IMG/VR virus record: IMGVR_UViG_3300042317_000174
Span: 1-30,555 of that record
Source: a virus
Reading direction: 5' to 3' (one strand)
Length of the DNA stretch: 30,555 nt
Positions 15,017 through 23,302 of the stretch are shown here, piece after piece (position 1 is the first letter of the stretch; each line of letters begins with the position of its first letter). The notes under the pieces are model-generated. The model searched no databases. It saw nothing but the letters and a program-made list of their open reading frames with translations, and had not been told where the DNA came from. Both the position numbers and the translations under genes were made by a program.

Positions 15017-16294
15017 ATGAACCTAACGCAGAAAATTAGCCAAATGACGCCCAAAGGGGCGGACTTAGACGCTACCGATTTAATAGAAGTTTCAACAATT
15101 GTAGGCGGTTCTTACGTTACTAAGTCAATCACTGGTCAAGAACTCATTGATGCGATACCGTTACCGCCCACAGGCTTAACCATAGGCACTACACCGATAT
15201 CTTCGGGTACAATAGGACGTGTATTGTTTGAAGGTACGGGGAATGTGTTACAGCAGTCAGCTAACTTAACATATAACTCAGCTACAAATCTTGCGACAAT
15301 TGCAGGTATAAATTTAACCACAAATGTTAGTGGGTCTTTTATTTCAGTTAACGAAGAAATTTCGATACAGTCTACAAGCTTAACGAGAAGAATAGACTTA
15401 TTGCAGTCAAGCAACGTGCGGCTTCGTGTAGCTGGCACCACAGGCAACGTCCTAATAAACACAACAACCGATGCAGGCTTCAAGTTAGACGTCAATGGAA
15501 CTGCGAGGGTGCAGAATGATTTAACCATTAGCAGAAACCACAATGGAGTTACGAGAGTTGATGTATCAAATACAACATCAGGCACAGCAGCTTTTACAGA
15601 GTATAGAGTTTCTCCAAATTCTTTATCTTCAGGTACTGCAAGTTTTGGTAAATATAGCGCAACCACAACCGCATTTAAATTCATATTAGCAAATGATGCT
15701 TATTTATATAGTGGAGGTAGTGGCGATATTTCTATATTGAATGACTTTTCAACGGGTCGTATTAAGTTTGGAGCAGGCGCAAGTTCTACGGCTCAAATGA
15801 CATTATTCAGTACAGGCAACGTAGGCATCAACACCACCACAGACGCTGGCTTTAAACTTGACGTTAACGGGACTGCGAGGTTCGTAGCTCCAAATACATA
15901 CGCAATAACGTATGATATAAATGGGAACTTTAATGCAGCAGGCGCATACTCAAATTTTTCTTTAACAAATGCCGCAGGAAGTTTAAGAGCAAAATTAAAT
16001 AATGACGGACCTAACGGAACGCTAACGCTTTATCAAAATGCCACGGGATATATCTTCTTGAATGGCGCTCAATCAGGAAACAATAGTTTTATCTCAACCG
16101 CATTGAGTATTGGTAATCAATCCGCAGCAAATGCAAGTTCAATCCTTGAATTAACATCAACAACAAAAGGCTTCCTACCACCACGAATGACAACAACGCA
16201 ACGCAACGCAATCTCATCACCTGCGGCAGGGCTTATGGTGTACGATACAACACTCAATGCCATGTTTTATTTTAACGGCACAATTTGGATTTAA
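15017..16294 (+). CDS. Tail fibre, likely host-range determinant
   Basis: A 425-residue Gly/Ser/Thr/Asn-rich fibre. The N-terminus ('LTQKISQMTPKGADLDATDLIEVS') is a conserved virion-attachment type. The shaft has two copies of an internal unit ending 'TTDAGFKLDVNGTAR' (about residues 148-170 and 271-293). The end 'TTKGFLPPRMTTTQR...GLMVYDTTLNAMFYFNG' is a C-terminal module widespread in Bacteroidota phage fibres. The DNA from about 15230 on is AT-richer and uses more GAT/AAT codons than neighbours, suggesting exchange of the shaft and tip. The start carries TAATATTGTT-ATG. Confidence 0.82.
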   Translation: MNLTQKISQMTPKGADLDATDLIEVSTIVGGSYVTKSITGQELIDAIPLPPTGLTIGTTPISSGTIGRVLFEGTGNVLQQSANLTYNSATNLATIAGINLTTNVSGSFISVNEEISIQSTSLTRRIDLLQSSNVRLRVAGTTGNVLINTTTDAGFKLDVNGTARVQNDLTISRNHNGVTRVDVSNTTSGTAAFTEYRVSPNSLSSGTASFGKYSATTTAFKFILANDAYLYSGGSGDISILNDFSTGRIKFGAGASSTAQMTLFSTGNVGINTTTDAGFKLDVNGTARFVAPNTYAITYDINGNFNAAGAYSNFSLTNAAGSLRAKLNNDGPNGTLTLYQNATGYIFLNGAQSGNNSFISTALSIGNQSAANASSILELTSTTKGFLPPRMTTTQRNAISSPAAGLMVYDTTLNAMFYFNGTIWI

Positions 16295-16306
16295 TTAACT
16301 AAAAAT

Positions 16307-16576
16307 ATGAAAACACAACCAACACAAGGAGTAGCAATTGAACCAATTGTCTACCCACTAAACGCAGGAACGGCTACGCAAATGTCCGTTTTAGTTCTTA
16401 ACTTTACAACTGAAGCAACCACTTGCACAACGTACTGGCAGCTCCTAACTGAAGACGGACTACAACTTTCGCAAGGTAACTACACCTTAACTGAGGAAGA
16501 GTTCGCAGCTTGGGGTACAGATAACAACTACGTTAACCAAGTCGTTGCTGCCGCTATTGGCGTAACTTTAATTTAA
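16307..16576 (+). CDS. Small protein next to tail fibre, unknown
   Basis: An 89-residue neutral, beta-rich protein ('AIEPIVYPLNAGTATQMSV', 'LNFTTEATTCTTYWQLL', 'QLSQGNYTLTEEEFAAWG'). No signal peptide or catalytic motif. Proteins of this form often accompany tail fibres in Bacteroidota phages and may be fibre accessory or virion proteins. The role is inferred from position. Confidence 0.6.
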   Translation: MKTQPTQGVAIEPIVYPLNAGTATQMSVLVLNFTTEATTCTTYWQLLTEDGLQLSQGNYTLTEEEFAAWGTDNNYVNQVVAAAIGVTLI

Positions 16577-16580
16577 GATT

Positions 16581-16727
16581 ATGATTAATTTATCAGAAGA
16601 GAACGTAAAAGAGTTAGAAGGATTCATTCAAGAAATGCCCGTAAAATACGGATTGCCTTTATTGCAGTATTTACAAAAGCTAGCGCAAGAACAAAACACG
16701 AACGAAGAAAATGGCGTACAAGAATAA
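16581..16727 (+). CDS. 48-residue hypothetical acidic protein
   Basis: Short ORF encoding a helical acidic peptide ('LSEENVKELEGFIQEM', 'YGLPLLQYLQKLAQEQ'). It lies four bases after the previous stop and overlaps the next start by 17 bases, a compact spacing that supports its reality. Function unknown. Confidence 0.5.
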   Translation: MINLSEENVKELEGFIQEMPVKYGLPLLQYLQKLAQEQNTNEENGVQE

Positions 16728-17142
16728 CGGCATATTTAACATTAAGTACAAAACACGTAACAAGATCGCAAAGACTTTGAAGCGTGTTATTGCATCCGAG
16801 GCACTAATCGACACGGGCGCGCTTTACGACTCTATTAGAATAAACGCACAGATACCCGCTTTAGGTGAACTAGAAATTCAAATTCTAGCTATGTACTATT
16901 TCGGATATTTAAACAACGGAACTGAAAACATGGTTAAGTTTGATCTATGCGCAAAGCTGACCGAAGCCTTAAACGCTGACGGCACAACCGCAGAAATATT
17001 TCAGCAGTACACCGAATGGATGGCAGAACGTTACCCTATCTTAGAAGTAGCTACAATTTTAGGCCAAAAGAAAAGTATTATTTACACGTTTGAGCCAATC
17101 GGTGGGGAGTTCAACTGGGCGTTAACCTTTAGCGGTTTCTAA
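16711..17142 (+). CDS. Putative virion protein, HK97 gp10-like
   Basis: A 143-residue protein. The segment 'ALIDTGALYDSIRINAQIP' recalls the TGAL-x-x-S(I/V) motif of HK97 gp10-like tail-completion proteins, followed by strands 'ELEIQILAMYYFGYLNNG'. Two helices and a final beta strand complete it. It is the last plus-strand gene of the tail block and its 3' end overlaps the minus-strand gene by 21 bases (17122-17142), so the two transcription units converge there. No terminator hairpin is evident in the overlap. Confidence 0.5.
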   Translation: MAYKNNGIFNIKYKTRNKIAKTLKRVIASEALIDTGALYDSIRINAQIPALGELEIQILAMYYFGYLNNGTENMVKFDLCAKLTEALNADGTTAEIFQQYTEWMAERYPILEVATILGQKKSIIYTFEPIGGEFNWALTFSGF

Positions 17143-17904
17143 GTAGCCCATTTCCTTACGCATACTTAACATATTAAACACGAAGATTAAGGGCAGTTCA
17201 CCGACTGCCTTTATTTTTGTTATGTCACCTTCGCAAAGGTCGAACAATAAAGATTCCCAGCCCCACTTCTTAGACTTCTTGGCTTGTTCTTGGGCCTTAA
17301 GTTCAGCTTTGTAAGCTTCTAAGCTATCAAATTCTTTAACGTCTAGGGGTTCGTCGTCTTCGTCGTCGTCTTGATTAAATAGGTTTTCGTATTTCTTTAG
17401 AAAGTCGTCGCGCCACTTTAAGAACTCAGGAATAAGCCCGTAAACTTGCGTAATATTTAGGTCGTCGAACTTGTCGAATACGTCGAACGGGTTAAATATG
17501 TAGGGTTCAAATTCAATATTCCCCCAGTTATCCTTATTAATACGCCTGTAAAACACGGAAACAATATGCGAAATATGCTTTAAGTAGTCGTTTGTCAAGA
17601 AATAGTTAAGGTCTATAAACTCGTCTAGCGTTAGCTTCTTAAACGGCTTTAAAATGTACGTGTCGCCGTCTATTATAACTTCGCTTGCGTGGGCCTTCTT
17701 AGGCTCGCTAAGAACCCATTTAACCGACTTGAATAGTTCGCCTATTTCGTCTAAAGAAAGTTCTTCTAATTCGTCGCTAGGCACGTCTAAAAGGATTGCA
17801 AGCGTTTCTAGTTGCGTATTGAAAAACCCTTCGGAGTCTTTGAGTTCCCGAAGTTCTTTAAATTGGTACAACTTAACCTCATGCCAACCCTTCGGTACTT
17901 TCAT
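17122..17904 (-). CDS. Minus-strand paralogue 2, possible tail-assembly chaperone
   Basis: A 260-residue protein starting 'MKVPKGWHEVKLYQFKELREL'. Its layout parallels the upstream gene at 17879: an opening IP/VP-x-x-x-x-E-x-x-x-x-QF, a middle 'LAILLDVPSDELEELSLDEI', an 'IDGDTYILKPF' strand pair, then a helical end. After residue 180 it adds an Asp-rich stretch ('NQDDDEDDEPLDVKEF') and a Lys-rich helix. The pair may be tail-assembly chaperones (lambda G/T-like) because no other candidate exists and the neighbours are tail genes. That is inference. It starts 26 bases before the upstream stop in another frame. Confidence 0.55.
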   Translation of the reverse strand: MKVPKGWHEVKLYQFKELRELKDSEGFFNTQLETLAILLDVPSDELEELSLDEIGELFKSVKWVLSEPKKAHASEVIIDGDTYILKPFKKLTLDEFIDLNYFLTNDYLKHISHIVSVFYRRINKDNWGNIEFEPYIFNPFDVFDKFDDLNITQVYGLIPEFLKWRDDFLKKYENLFNQDDDEDDEPLDVKEFDSLEAYKAELKAQEQAKKSKKWGWESLLFDLCEGDITKIKAVGELPLIFVFNMLSMRKEMGYLETAKG

Positions 17905-18424
17905 TTAGGTTTTCGACTTGTTTGTTAATTGTTTCGGCAATAGCTACTAGGTAAGGCACGGCTACTTCGGCTGGCATTTCACGAATAATTTTAGACTTTA
18001 ATTTAATGTGCGCGTCCGTGTAGTGTTCGGTTTTGCTTAGGTCCGTTCTTTTAAAGATTACCGCCAATGCTTCGGAAATAAACCCTTTGTGTTTGCTAGC
18101 TAAAATCTTTTCAATATGCTTTGTGTCTTTAGCCGTAAGCTTAAAGTCTTGGTCGTAGGCTTGGTAAGTGTAGCCGTCGTTTTCAAAACGCTTTAATAAG
18201 ATACCTTCGGGGGTTTTCGCCGTGTTAAAAAGACGGATTGCTTCTTTAAAATCTTCGAACTCCATGTCTTCGGCCTCAGGAACACCCATATACTTAAACA
18301 CCTCTAGATGTTTTTCGACGTTGTCTAGCTTTTGATTAGCATGAATTTCCGTAATGTCTTCGAACTGCTGAATAGTTAACTCGTTTAACTCGTTCGGAAT
18401 GTCTTTGTTACAAATTGTTACCAT
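17879..18424 (-). CDS. Minus-strand paralogue 1, possible tail-assembly chaperone
   Basis: A 181-residue protein from ATG 18424 ('MVTICNKDIPNELNELTIQQF'). A farther in-frame ATG would place the start within the divergent gene and the promoter inside the coding region. Features: 'KHLEVFKYMGVPEAEDMEF', 'FENDGYTYQAYDQDFKLT', then helices and 'EMPAEVAVPYLVAIAETI'. No enzymatic motif. With the next gene it makes the only minus-strand operon in the genome, expressed from its own promoter at 18438-18445. The opening motif and order of elements are shared with the 17122 gene, so the two look like an old tandem duplication. Confidence 0.6.
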   Translation of the reverse strand: MVTICNKDIPNELNELTIQQFEDITEIHANQKLDNVEKHLEVFKYMGVPEAEDMEFEDFKEAIRLFNTAKTPEGILLKRFENDGYTYQAYDQDFKLTAKDTKHIEKILASKHKGFISEALAVIFKRTDLSKTEHYTDAHIKLKSKIIREMPAEVAVPYLVAIAETINKQVENLNESTEGLA

Positions 18425-18437
18425 AGTTTTTTTTGAA

Positions 18438-18445
18438 CAAATATA
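18438..18445 (-). promoter_or_regulatory. Minus-strand -7 element
   Basis: Read on the minus strand, bases 18445-18438 give TATATTTG, an exact TAnnTTTG match, 13 bases before the ATG at 18424. No clear TTTG is seen at the expected upstream distance. On the plus strand the same gap contains TTTG (18432-18435) 19 bases before TAATATGG, so promoters for both directions may overlap here. Confidence 0.6.
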
Positions 18446-18464
18446 AGGGTTTTTTAATATGGTT

Positions 18465-19451
18465 ATGGTAAACGACTTACCCATTTACAAAATAACAATC
18501 GACCCCGAATACTCCGACGGCGAAGACTTAGGCATTGAACAAATAGCCTTTACTTCAAATCCAGCTATAAAAGTTAAGGGCATGGCCTTTGCAAACGTTA
18601 CAAAACGTTTCTTTAGCGACGAACTTAAATACCGAGTAACCGCGCCCGCAATGATCCCAATGGAAATTTACCGACGCGACGACGAAGCGGGCGAATACTA
18701 CGTGCAGTTCGAAGAACAAACCATCGAGCAAATCTACGTTAAGTTTATGCGCGACCTACAAAATAGGAACGTGTTTAACTTAGAGCATGACCCTAGTAAA
18801 GAAGTTCCCGCTTACATTCTTGAAGCGTGGATAGTCGAAAACCCTACCCAAGACAAAGCGCTTACAACCTACGGGATAGAAGTTCCTAAAGGTACTTTAA
18901 TGTTAACGGCTCAAATTACCGATGCCGAGTATTACAACAAGCTAGTTAAAGACGAACAATTAGGGTTTTCAATCGAGGGCTTTTTGGGTATGAAATTATG
19001 TAACCAATTAACTAAATATAATATGAATTTCCCAGACGGAGAACACCTCATTGAAGGTAAAATCTACGTAGTTAAGGACGGCCAAGTTGTCGAAATTAAA
19101 GAAGTAGAAAAAGAAGAAGTCGAAATGGCCGCCGAAGAAGTCGTAGAAGAAACGACCGAAGAAGTAGCTATGGAAGACACAAGCGTAACCGAAGAAGAAG
19201 TAGTCGAAGAAGAAGTAGAAACCGAAATGGCAGTAGACCCAACGGCAGACTCCGAAGCTATCTTAGCTATTGTTACACCTTTCATCGAAGAACGCGAGCG
19301 TGCATTGATCGGCATGATTGCAGACCTTAAAAACCAAATCGAAGAACTCGGTGTGGCTAAAGAAGAAATCGAAGACGAAATGGAAATGGCAAAAGAAACA
19401 AAAATGTCGGCTTTCGATAAATTTAAAGCGTTCCGCGCATCAAACAAGTAA
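18465..19451 (+). CDS. XkdF-like prohead protease with acidic scaffold tail
   Basis: A 328-residue protein. Residues about 40-205 match the XkdF-type phage serine protease domain: 'RVTAPAMIPMEIYRRDD', 'VFNLEHDPSKEVPAYILEAW' (candidate catalytic H108) and 'EQLGFSIEGFLG' (candidate S169). From about 215 on it is extremely Glu-rich and helical, ending 'KFKAFRASNK', as in fused protease-scaffold proteins that guide capsid assembly and are then degraded. Start 18465 is preferred over 18459 because TAATATGGTT directly precedes it, as at other late genes. It is followed by the capsid gene. Confidence 0.85.
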   Translation: MVNDLPIYKITIDPEYSDGEDLGIEQIAFTSNPAIKVKGMAFANVTKRFFSDELKYRVTAPAMIPMEIYRRDDEAGEYYVQFEEQTIEQIYVKFMRDLQNRNVFNLEHDPSKEVPAYILEAWIVENPTQDKALTTYGIEVPKGTLMLTAQITDAEYYNKLVKDEQLGFSIEGFLGMKLCNQLTKYNMNFPDGEHLIEGKIYVVKDGQVVEIKEVEKEEVEMAAEEVVEETTEEVAMEDTSVTEEEVVEEEVETEMAVDPTADSEAILAIVTPFIEERERALIGMIADLKNQIEELGVAKEEIEDEMEMAKETKMSAFDKFKAFRASNK

Positions 19452-19481
19452 ATAAAAACCAAACAATAAAAACCAAAAACA

Positions 19482-20411
19482 ATGATTAGAAACCTAAAAT
19501 TTGACTTGGACGTAGACACAAACGCGTTGTTATGTCCTAACCCAGATGAGTTTTACTCTAAAGCTTATTTAACCGAAGACATTGCGGACAACTACCGCAC
19601 ATTGCCAGGCATCAAAAGTGCCACTAAATTGGCTAACGTTACTTTCGGTAACATCCTCGCGCCGTCTACATGTAACTTTACTGCCCCTAGCGACAACCTC
19701 GACGCAGTAGACATCGACGTTTGTGCGCTTTCTGCAATGGCACAAATTTGCCAATTCGACCTCGAGCAATCTTTCCTTGCTTTGCAAATGTCTCAAGGTT
19801 CAAACGGCGACTTTACAGTTGCTTCTTTCATGTCTTACTACTGGACTGAAATGGCTGCTCGTATCGGTAACGACCTCGAACTTATCCGTTGGCAAGGTGA
19901 CACTACAAGCGAGGACGACGTTCTTTCTTTGTGTGACGGCTACTTGAAAAGATTGTGTGCAGACGCAGCAGTAAACGGCCTTTATTCAGGTGCTATTGAT
20001 AGTTCAAACGTATTGGCTCGCATGACTGCGGTTCTTCAGGCTTCACCTGCTGCCGTTCAAGCTAAGCGCGCTGACCTTCGTTTGTTCGTTTCTAGCGACG
20101 TTTTCGTAAACTACCAAATTGCCGCCGCTTCAGGTAACACTTTGACTTACGTTACCGCACCGCTTGCACCTACTTTCTTAGGTATCAAAATCGTTCTTGC
20201 TGAGGGTATGCCAGTTAACACTATGGTTCTTGCTCTTAAGACAGACCTTATCTATGCGTTCGATGCTGAAGGCGATGCTAAAGCATTGAAAGCGGTTAAC
20301 CTTTCTGACTCAGTAGCTGAGCCTTACATTCGTACACGTGCGAACTTGAAAGCTGGTTTTCATTATACTAACCCTTCACAAATCGTTGTTTACAACGTTT
20401 GTTTTGACTAG
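19482..20411 (+). CDS. Major capsid protein, HK97-fold
   Basis: A 309-residue protein directly downstream of the protease/scaffold and closed by a strong terminator, the usual place for the capsid gene. Features: 'IKSATKLANVTFGNILAPSTC', an Ala-rich central helix ('SPAAVQAKRADLRLFVSSDVF') and 'TFLGIKIVLAEGMPVNTMV', an order common in HK97-like capsid proteins of Bacteroidota phages. Codons differ from its neighbours: more GCT, CTT, CGT and TTG, consistent with selection for high expression. It has an A-rich leader (AAAACCAAAAACAATG). Cleavage of an N-terminal delta domain is not evident, since scaffold is on the protease. Confidence 0.85.
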   Translation: MIRNLKFDLDVDTNALLCPNPDEFYSKAYLTEDIADNYRTLPGIKSATKLANVTFGNILAPSTCNFTAPSDNLDAVDIDVCALSAMAQICQFDLEQSFLALQMSQGSNGDFTVASFMSYYWTEMAARIGNDLELIRWQGDTTSEDDVLSLCDGYLKRLCADAAVNGLYSGAIDSSNVLARMTAVLQASPAAVQAKRADLRLFVSSDVFVNYQIAAASGNTLTYVTAPLAPTFLGIKIVLAEGMPVNTMVLALKTDLIYAFDAEGDAKALKAVNLSDSVAEPYIRTRANLKAGFHYTNPSQIVVYNVCFD

Positions 20412-20436
20412 TATTTAACCAAGAATTAAAACATAC

Positions 20437-20465
20437 GGGGCGGCCATAAAACGCCGCCCTTTTTT
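20437..20465 (+). terminator. Intrinsic terminator after capsid gene
   Basis: GGGGCGGC (20437-20444) pairs with GCCGCCCT (20453-20460), with the outer pair a G-T wobble, and a T-run reaches 20465. Strong GC stem. It should end or attenuate capsid transcripts. Confidence 0.9.
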
Positions 20466-20488
20466 ATAACCAAAAAAAATTACAAATC

Positions 20489-21004
20489 ATGGCATGTGCT
20501 ACACTCGAAGAAATCCTAAAAGGATGTGACTCAAATAGCGGTGGTATTTACACCCTATTAATTAACCAACAAGATAACATTACGGGAATTACAACCAACG
20601 AGACAGGAACTAACTGGGAAGTTACCGCAATTACCCACACTACGCCTTACGTTGCTTTGGAGTTCAAACGTAATACGGGAAGCTTTACCGAAGACGGAAC
20701 TATTGACCTAGTGAATGGTTCTTCTTACGTTACTCAAACTATTAACTTAATGTTTCACCGACGCGACCAAGAAAAAAGCCGCGCAATCAAAGTTCTTGGC
20801 GCTGGCCAGCAGTACTTGAATGCCGTTGTTGGTGACGCAAACGGGAAATATTGGTACTTCCCTTACTTACAAGTAAGCGCTTACGGCGAAGGCTCTGGGG
20901 TTACCCGTGCAGATGGCAGTAAGTATTCACTTACGCTTTTGGCTGAAAATGAGACGCTCGCATATGAGGTCGATCCAGCTATTATTGCGGGCTTACTCGT
21001 TTAA
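20489..21004 (+). CDS. Candidate major tail (tube) protein
   Basis: A 171-residue beta-rich protein between two terminators, so probably made in quantity. It has 'GGIYTLLINQQDNITGI' near the start, 'ITHTTPYVALEFKRNTGSF' and an end 'YFPYLQVSAYGEGSGVTRAD' with 'KYSLTLLAENETLAYEVD'. This ending is characteristic of a conserved Bacteroidota phage protein that I take to be the tail-tube subunit. No other tube candidate is seen. A decoration or minor capsid role is the alternative. No separate promoter is visible between the capsid terminator and its ATG. Confidence 0.55.
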   Translation: MACATLEEILKGCDSNSGGIYTLLINQQDNITGITTNETGTNWEVTAITHTTPYVALEFKRNTGSFTEDGTIDLVNGSSYVTQTINLMFHRRDQEKSRAIKVLGAGQQYLNAVVGDANGKYWYFPYLQVSAYGEGSGVTRADGSKYSLTLLAENETLAYEVDPAIIAGLLV

Positions 21005-21028
21005 TTTTCTTGCAACCAAACCTAGTAG

Positions 21029-21051
21029 ACCCCCTCTTAGTAGGGGGTTTT
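21029..21051 (+). terminator. Intrinsic terminator
   Basis: ACCCCCT (21029-21035) and AGGGGGT (21042-21048) form a seven-pair stem with a six-base loop, followed by a short T-run to 21051. Confidence 0.85.
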
Positions 21052-21088
21052 CTATTTGAACAAGTCCCAAATAAAATTTAATATTGTT

Positions 21089-21439
21089 ATGATTTACATT
21101 GAAAAAGGGGAAATAAATACGTTTGCTTTAACCTTAAACGAGGTTACTACAATAGTAGACCCTTTTTACTTGTTCGTCTTTGAGGGCGAATTTAACACGG
21201 CTAGCGAACCTATTCTTTGGGCGGGCTTAGATACGTCAAACTTTCCGACTAGATACAACCTATTTACTTTAGAAGAAGGCGTAGACCTAGAACTTATAAG
21301 AGGGCAATACACGTATTCAGTTTACGAAAGCCCCGTGCAAATAATTGTAGACGAAAACACAACAACAAACGGACTTAATTTAATAGAAACGGGGCGCTTA
21401 GTAGTTGCGGGCGGTTCAATTTCTAGTATATACGACTAA
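21089..21439 (+). CDS. Hypothetical virion-region protein
   Basis: A 116-residue beta-rich protein starting 'MIYIEKGEINTFALTLNEV', with 'RYNLFTLEEGVDLELIRG' and ending in 'LIETGRLVVAG'. A TTG 33 bases upstream would extend the frame, but ATG 21089 is preceded by TAATATTGTT, the same ten bases as at the tape-measure and fibre starts. TTTG at 21054-21057 lies 21 bases before that element. Proteins of this form are common in Bacteroidota phage structural blocks. Role unknown. Confidence 0.65.
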   Translation: MIYIEKGEINTFALTLNEVTTIVDPFYLFVFEGEFNTASEPILWAGLDTSNFPTRYNLFTLEEGVDLELIRGQYTYSVYESPVQIIVDENTTTNGLNLIETGRLVVAGGSISSIYD

Positions 21440-21443
21440 TAAA

Positions 21444-22748
21444 ATGGGAATATTCGACAGATTTAGACAACAAAAACCCGAAGTAGTAGAAGGCTACCAA
21501 AGCTTCTCGACTCCTTTTGGTAAAATCGGACGCGGTGACTTGTCGTTACCTTACGTAAACGGACGTTACCAAATTGCTGGCTATGTGCCATTTGGGCAGG
21601 ACAACCTTTTTCCCGAAACTCTTAACCAACTTTACTACACGTCGCCTTTACACGGGGCAATCGTAGACTTTAAAGTTAACGCAACTATTGGCGCGGGCTA
21701 CGAATTAAAGACGGACAAGCTTACACCTCAGGAACTTCTAGACCTTTACACTTGGGAAAAGAAAATGCGTCTAGCTAAAGCGGTTAAAGCCGTTACTAAA
21801 CAACTAGTAATGCACAACCGCGTTTACTTTAAGTTGCACTTTGACGAAAAAGGTAAGCTTCATAAAATCGAAAACGTAAGCCCTGAAAAAGTCCGTATTA
21901 ACAATACGAAAACTTGTTACTATTTGTGCGACGATTGGGCCTCTAGAATAGACGTAGAACAAGTAAAGCCTTACCACCCGCTAAACACGGACAAATGTCA
22001 GCTTTATAGCTACGAATTACCTAGCATCGGACAAGATTACTATTCATTACCGCAGTACACTTCGGCCCTTAACTTCGCCTTTTTGTCGGGCGAACTTTCG
22101 TACTTCGCAAAGTCGAACATTCAAAATAGTATTTTCCCAGCTTTTGCCATGATGTTCCCAAAACGTCCGCAAAGCGAAGAAGAAAAGAAAGTATTACGCG
22201 ACACAATCGACCGCATGAAAGGCGCGGCAAACGCGGGTAAAGGCGTGGCATTCTTTGCTAACTCTGCGGATCAATTACCGAAAATCGAAAGCATCCCTAC
22301 AAACCAAAACGACAAACTATTTCAAGAAGCTAGCGGTTTAAACACCGAGCAAATTTGCTTTGCCCATACAATCGACCCTATTTTATTAGGCGTTCGCACG
22401 TCGGGTTCTTTGGGTAATGGTTCGGACATTAAACAAGCCTACATTATTTTCGAGAAAAACGTCGTTATTCCGTTGCGTGAAATGGTTACCGAAATCTTTC
22501 AAGAACTCTTAAATATTTCTAGACTAAAGGCCGACTTTACAATTAAGAATTTCCAAATAATTAACGAAACAATTGTAGAAGTAGAAGGCGACGCTAGTAA
22601 AACACAGGACGCCCTTAACGCAATGAGTCCGCTTGTAGCTACCAAAGTCTTAAACACAATGACAACCAACGAAGTCCGCGCCCTTGCAAGCTTACCGCCT
22701 ATTGAGGGTGGCGATGTCGTACCTAGTCAACAACCCGCCGCAATATGA
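21444..22748 (+). CDS. Portal protein
   Basis: A 434-residue protein starting 'MGIFDRFRQQKPEVVEGY'; the frame is open farther upstream but only with a non-ATG start inside the previous gene. Portal features: 'LYYTSPLHGAIVDFKVNATIGAGYEL' (read in parts), a helical stem region, 'RVYFKLHFDEKGKLHKIENV' and a C-terminal 'HTIDPILLGV' with 'GSDIKQAYIIFEKNVVIPL'. These match the dodecameric portals through which DNA enters and leaves the head. It lies downstream of the capsid, far from terminase (about 13 kb), an uncommon order. Confidence 0.85.
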   Translation: MGIFDRFRQQKPEVVEGYQSFSTPFGKIGRGDLSLPYVNGRYQIAGYVPFGQDNLFPETLNQLYYTSPLHGAIVDFKVNATIGAGYELKTDKLTPQELLDLYTWEKKMRLAKAVKAVTKQLVMHNRVYFKLHFDEKGKLHKIENVSPEKVRINNTKTCYYLCDDWASRIDVEQVKPYHPLNTDKCQLYSYELPSIGQDYYSLPQYTSALNFAFLSGELSYFAKSNIQNSIFPAFAMMFPKRPQSEEEKKVLRDTIDRMKGAANAGKGVAFFANSADQLPKIESIPTNQNDKLFQEASGLNTEQICFAHTIDPILLGVRTSGSLGNGSDIKQAYIIFEKNVVIPLREMVTEIFQELLNISRLKADFTIKNFQIINETIVEVEGDASKTQDALNAMSPLVATKVLNTMTTNEVRALASLPPIEGGDVVPSQQPAAI

Positions 22749-23302
22749 TCTACTTTATAACCGAAACTTACCTAAAGACGAACACGCCTATTACGGCGAA
22801 CGTAGACGTTACCGACGTAACGCCCTACATTGCTACACAAAGCGACCTTAGAGTTCAACCAATTCTCGGCACTACGTTCTACAAGTACATGTTAAACGCC
22901 TACAATACGCAGACTTTAACTAACGACGAAGAAACGTTGGTGGAGTTTATTCAACCCGTCGTCGCCTGGCGTAGTGCTGAGGATGCCGTCTTTGGTTTGT
23001 CTTACCAACTTAAAAACAAAGGTATTCAAACGCAATTTGGTGACTACTCAGGCAGCGTTTCACGTGCTGAGGTGGCGTTTTCAATGGAGCATTACGCACA
23101 AAAAGCCAGCTTCTACGAACAACGTTTGATTAGATACCTACTAGCTAATAAAAACCTTTACCCGCAGTTTACTAGCCAAACAAATAAAGACACGGACTTG
23201 CGCCCACAAATTGAAGCCTGTGACTGCGTAGGGACTTGCTGGGGACGTTGCGGACAACGTTACAATGACAACGGATACAATAATTCTGTAATGGTTTTCT
23301 AA
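22745..23302 (+). CDS. Head-tail connector protein (DUF6712-like)
   Basis: A 185-residue protein coupled to the portal gene (start overlaps its stop by four bases). The opening 'FITETYLKTNTPITANVDV' and 'DLRVQPILGTTFYKYML' match a helical connector/adaptor family of Bacteroidota phages (DUF6712-like), expected to attach below the portal ring. The C-terminus has several Cys ('CDCVGTCWGRCGQ'), unusual for a connector; these could bind metal or make disulfides. Confidence 0.65.
   Translation: MIYFITETYLKTNTPITANVDVTDVTPYIATQSDLRVQPILGTTFYKYMLNAYNTQTLTNDEETLVEFIQPVVAWRSAEDAVFGLSYQLKNKGIQTQFGDYSGSVSRAEVAFSMEHYAQKASFYEQRLIRYLLANKNLYPQFTSQTNKDTDLRPQIEACDCVGTCWGRCGQRYNDNGYNNSVMVF

Noticed and set aside
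15136-15684. 182-residue minus-strand ORF within the fibre gene
   Set aside because: It lies fully antisense to a well-supported fibre gene with recognisable internal repeats, has no promoter or coupled neighbours, and its low-complexity hydrophobic composition reflects the complement of Thr/Asn codons.
19064-19519. 151-residue minus-strand Ser/Thr-rich ORF
   Set aside because: It is the complement of the Glu-rich scaffold tail (GAA reads as TTC, GAAGTA as TACTTC). It is antisense to the protease gene and spills into the capsid start.
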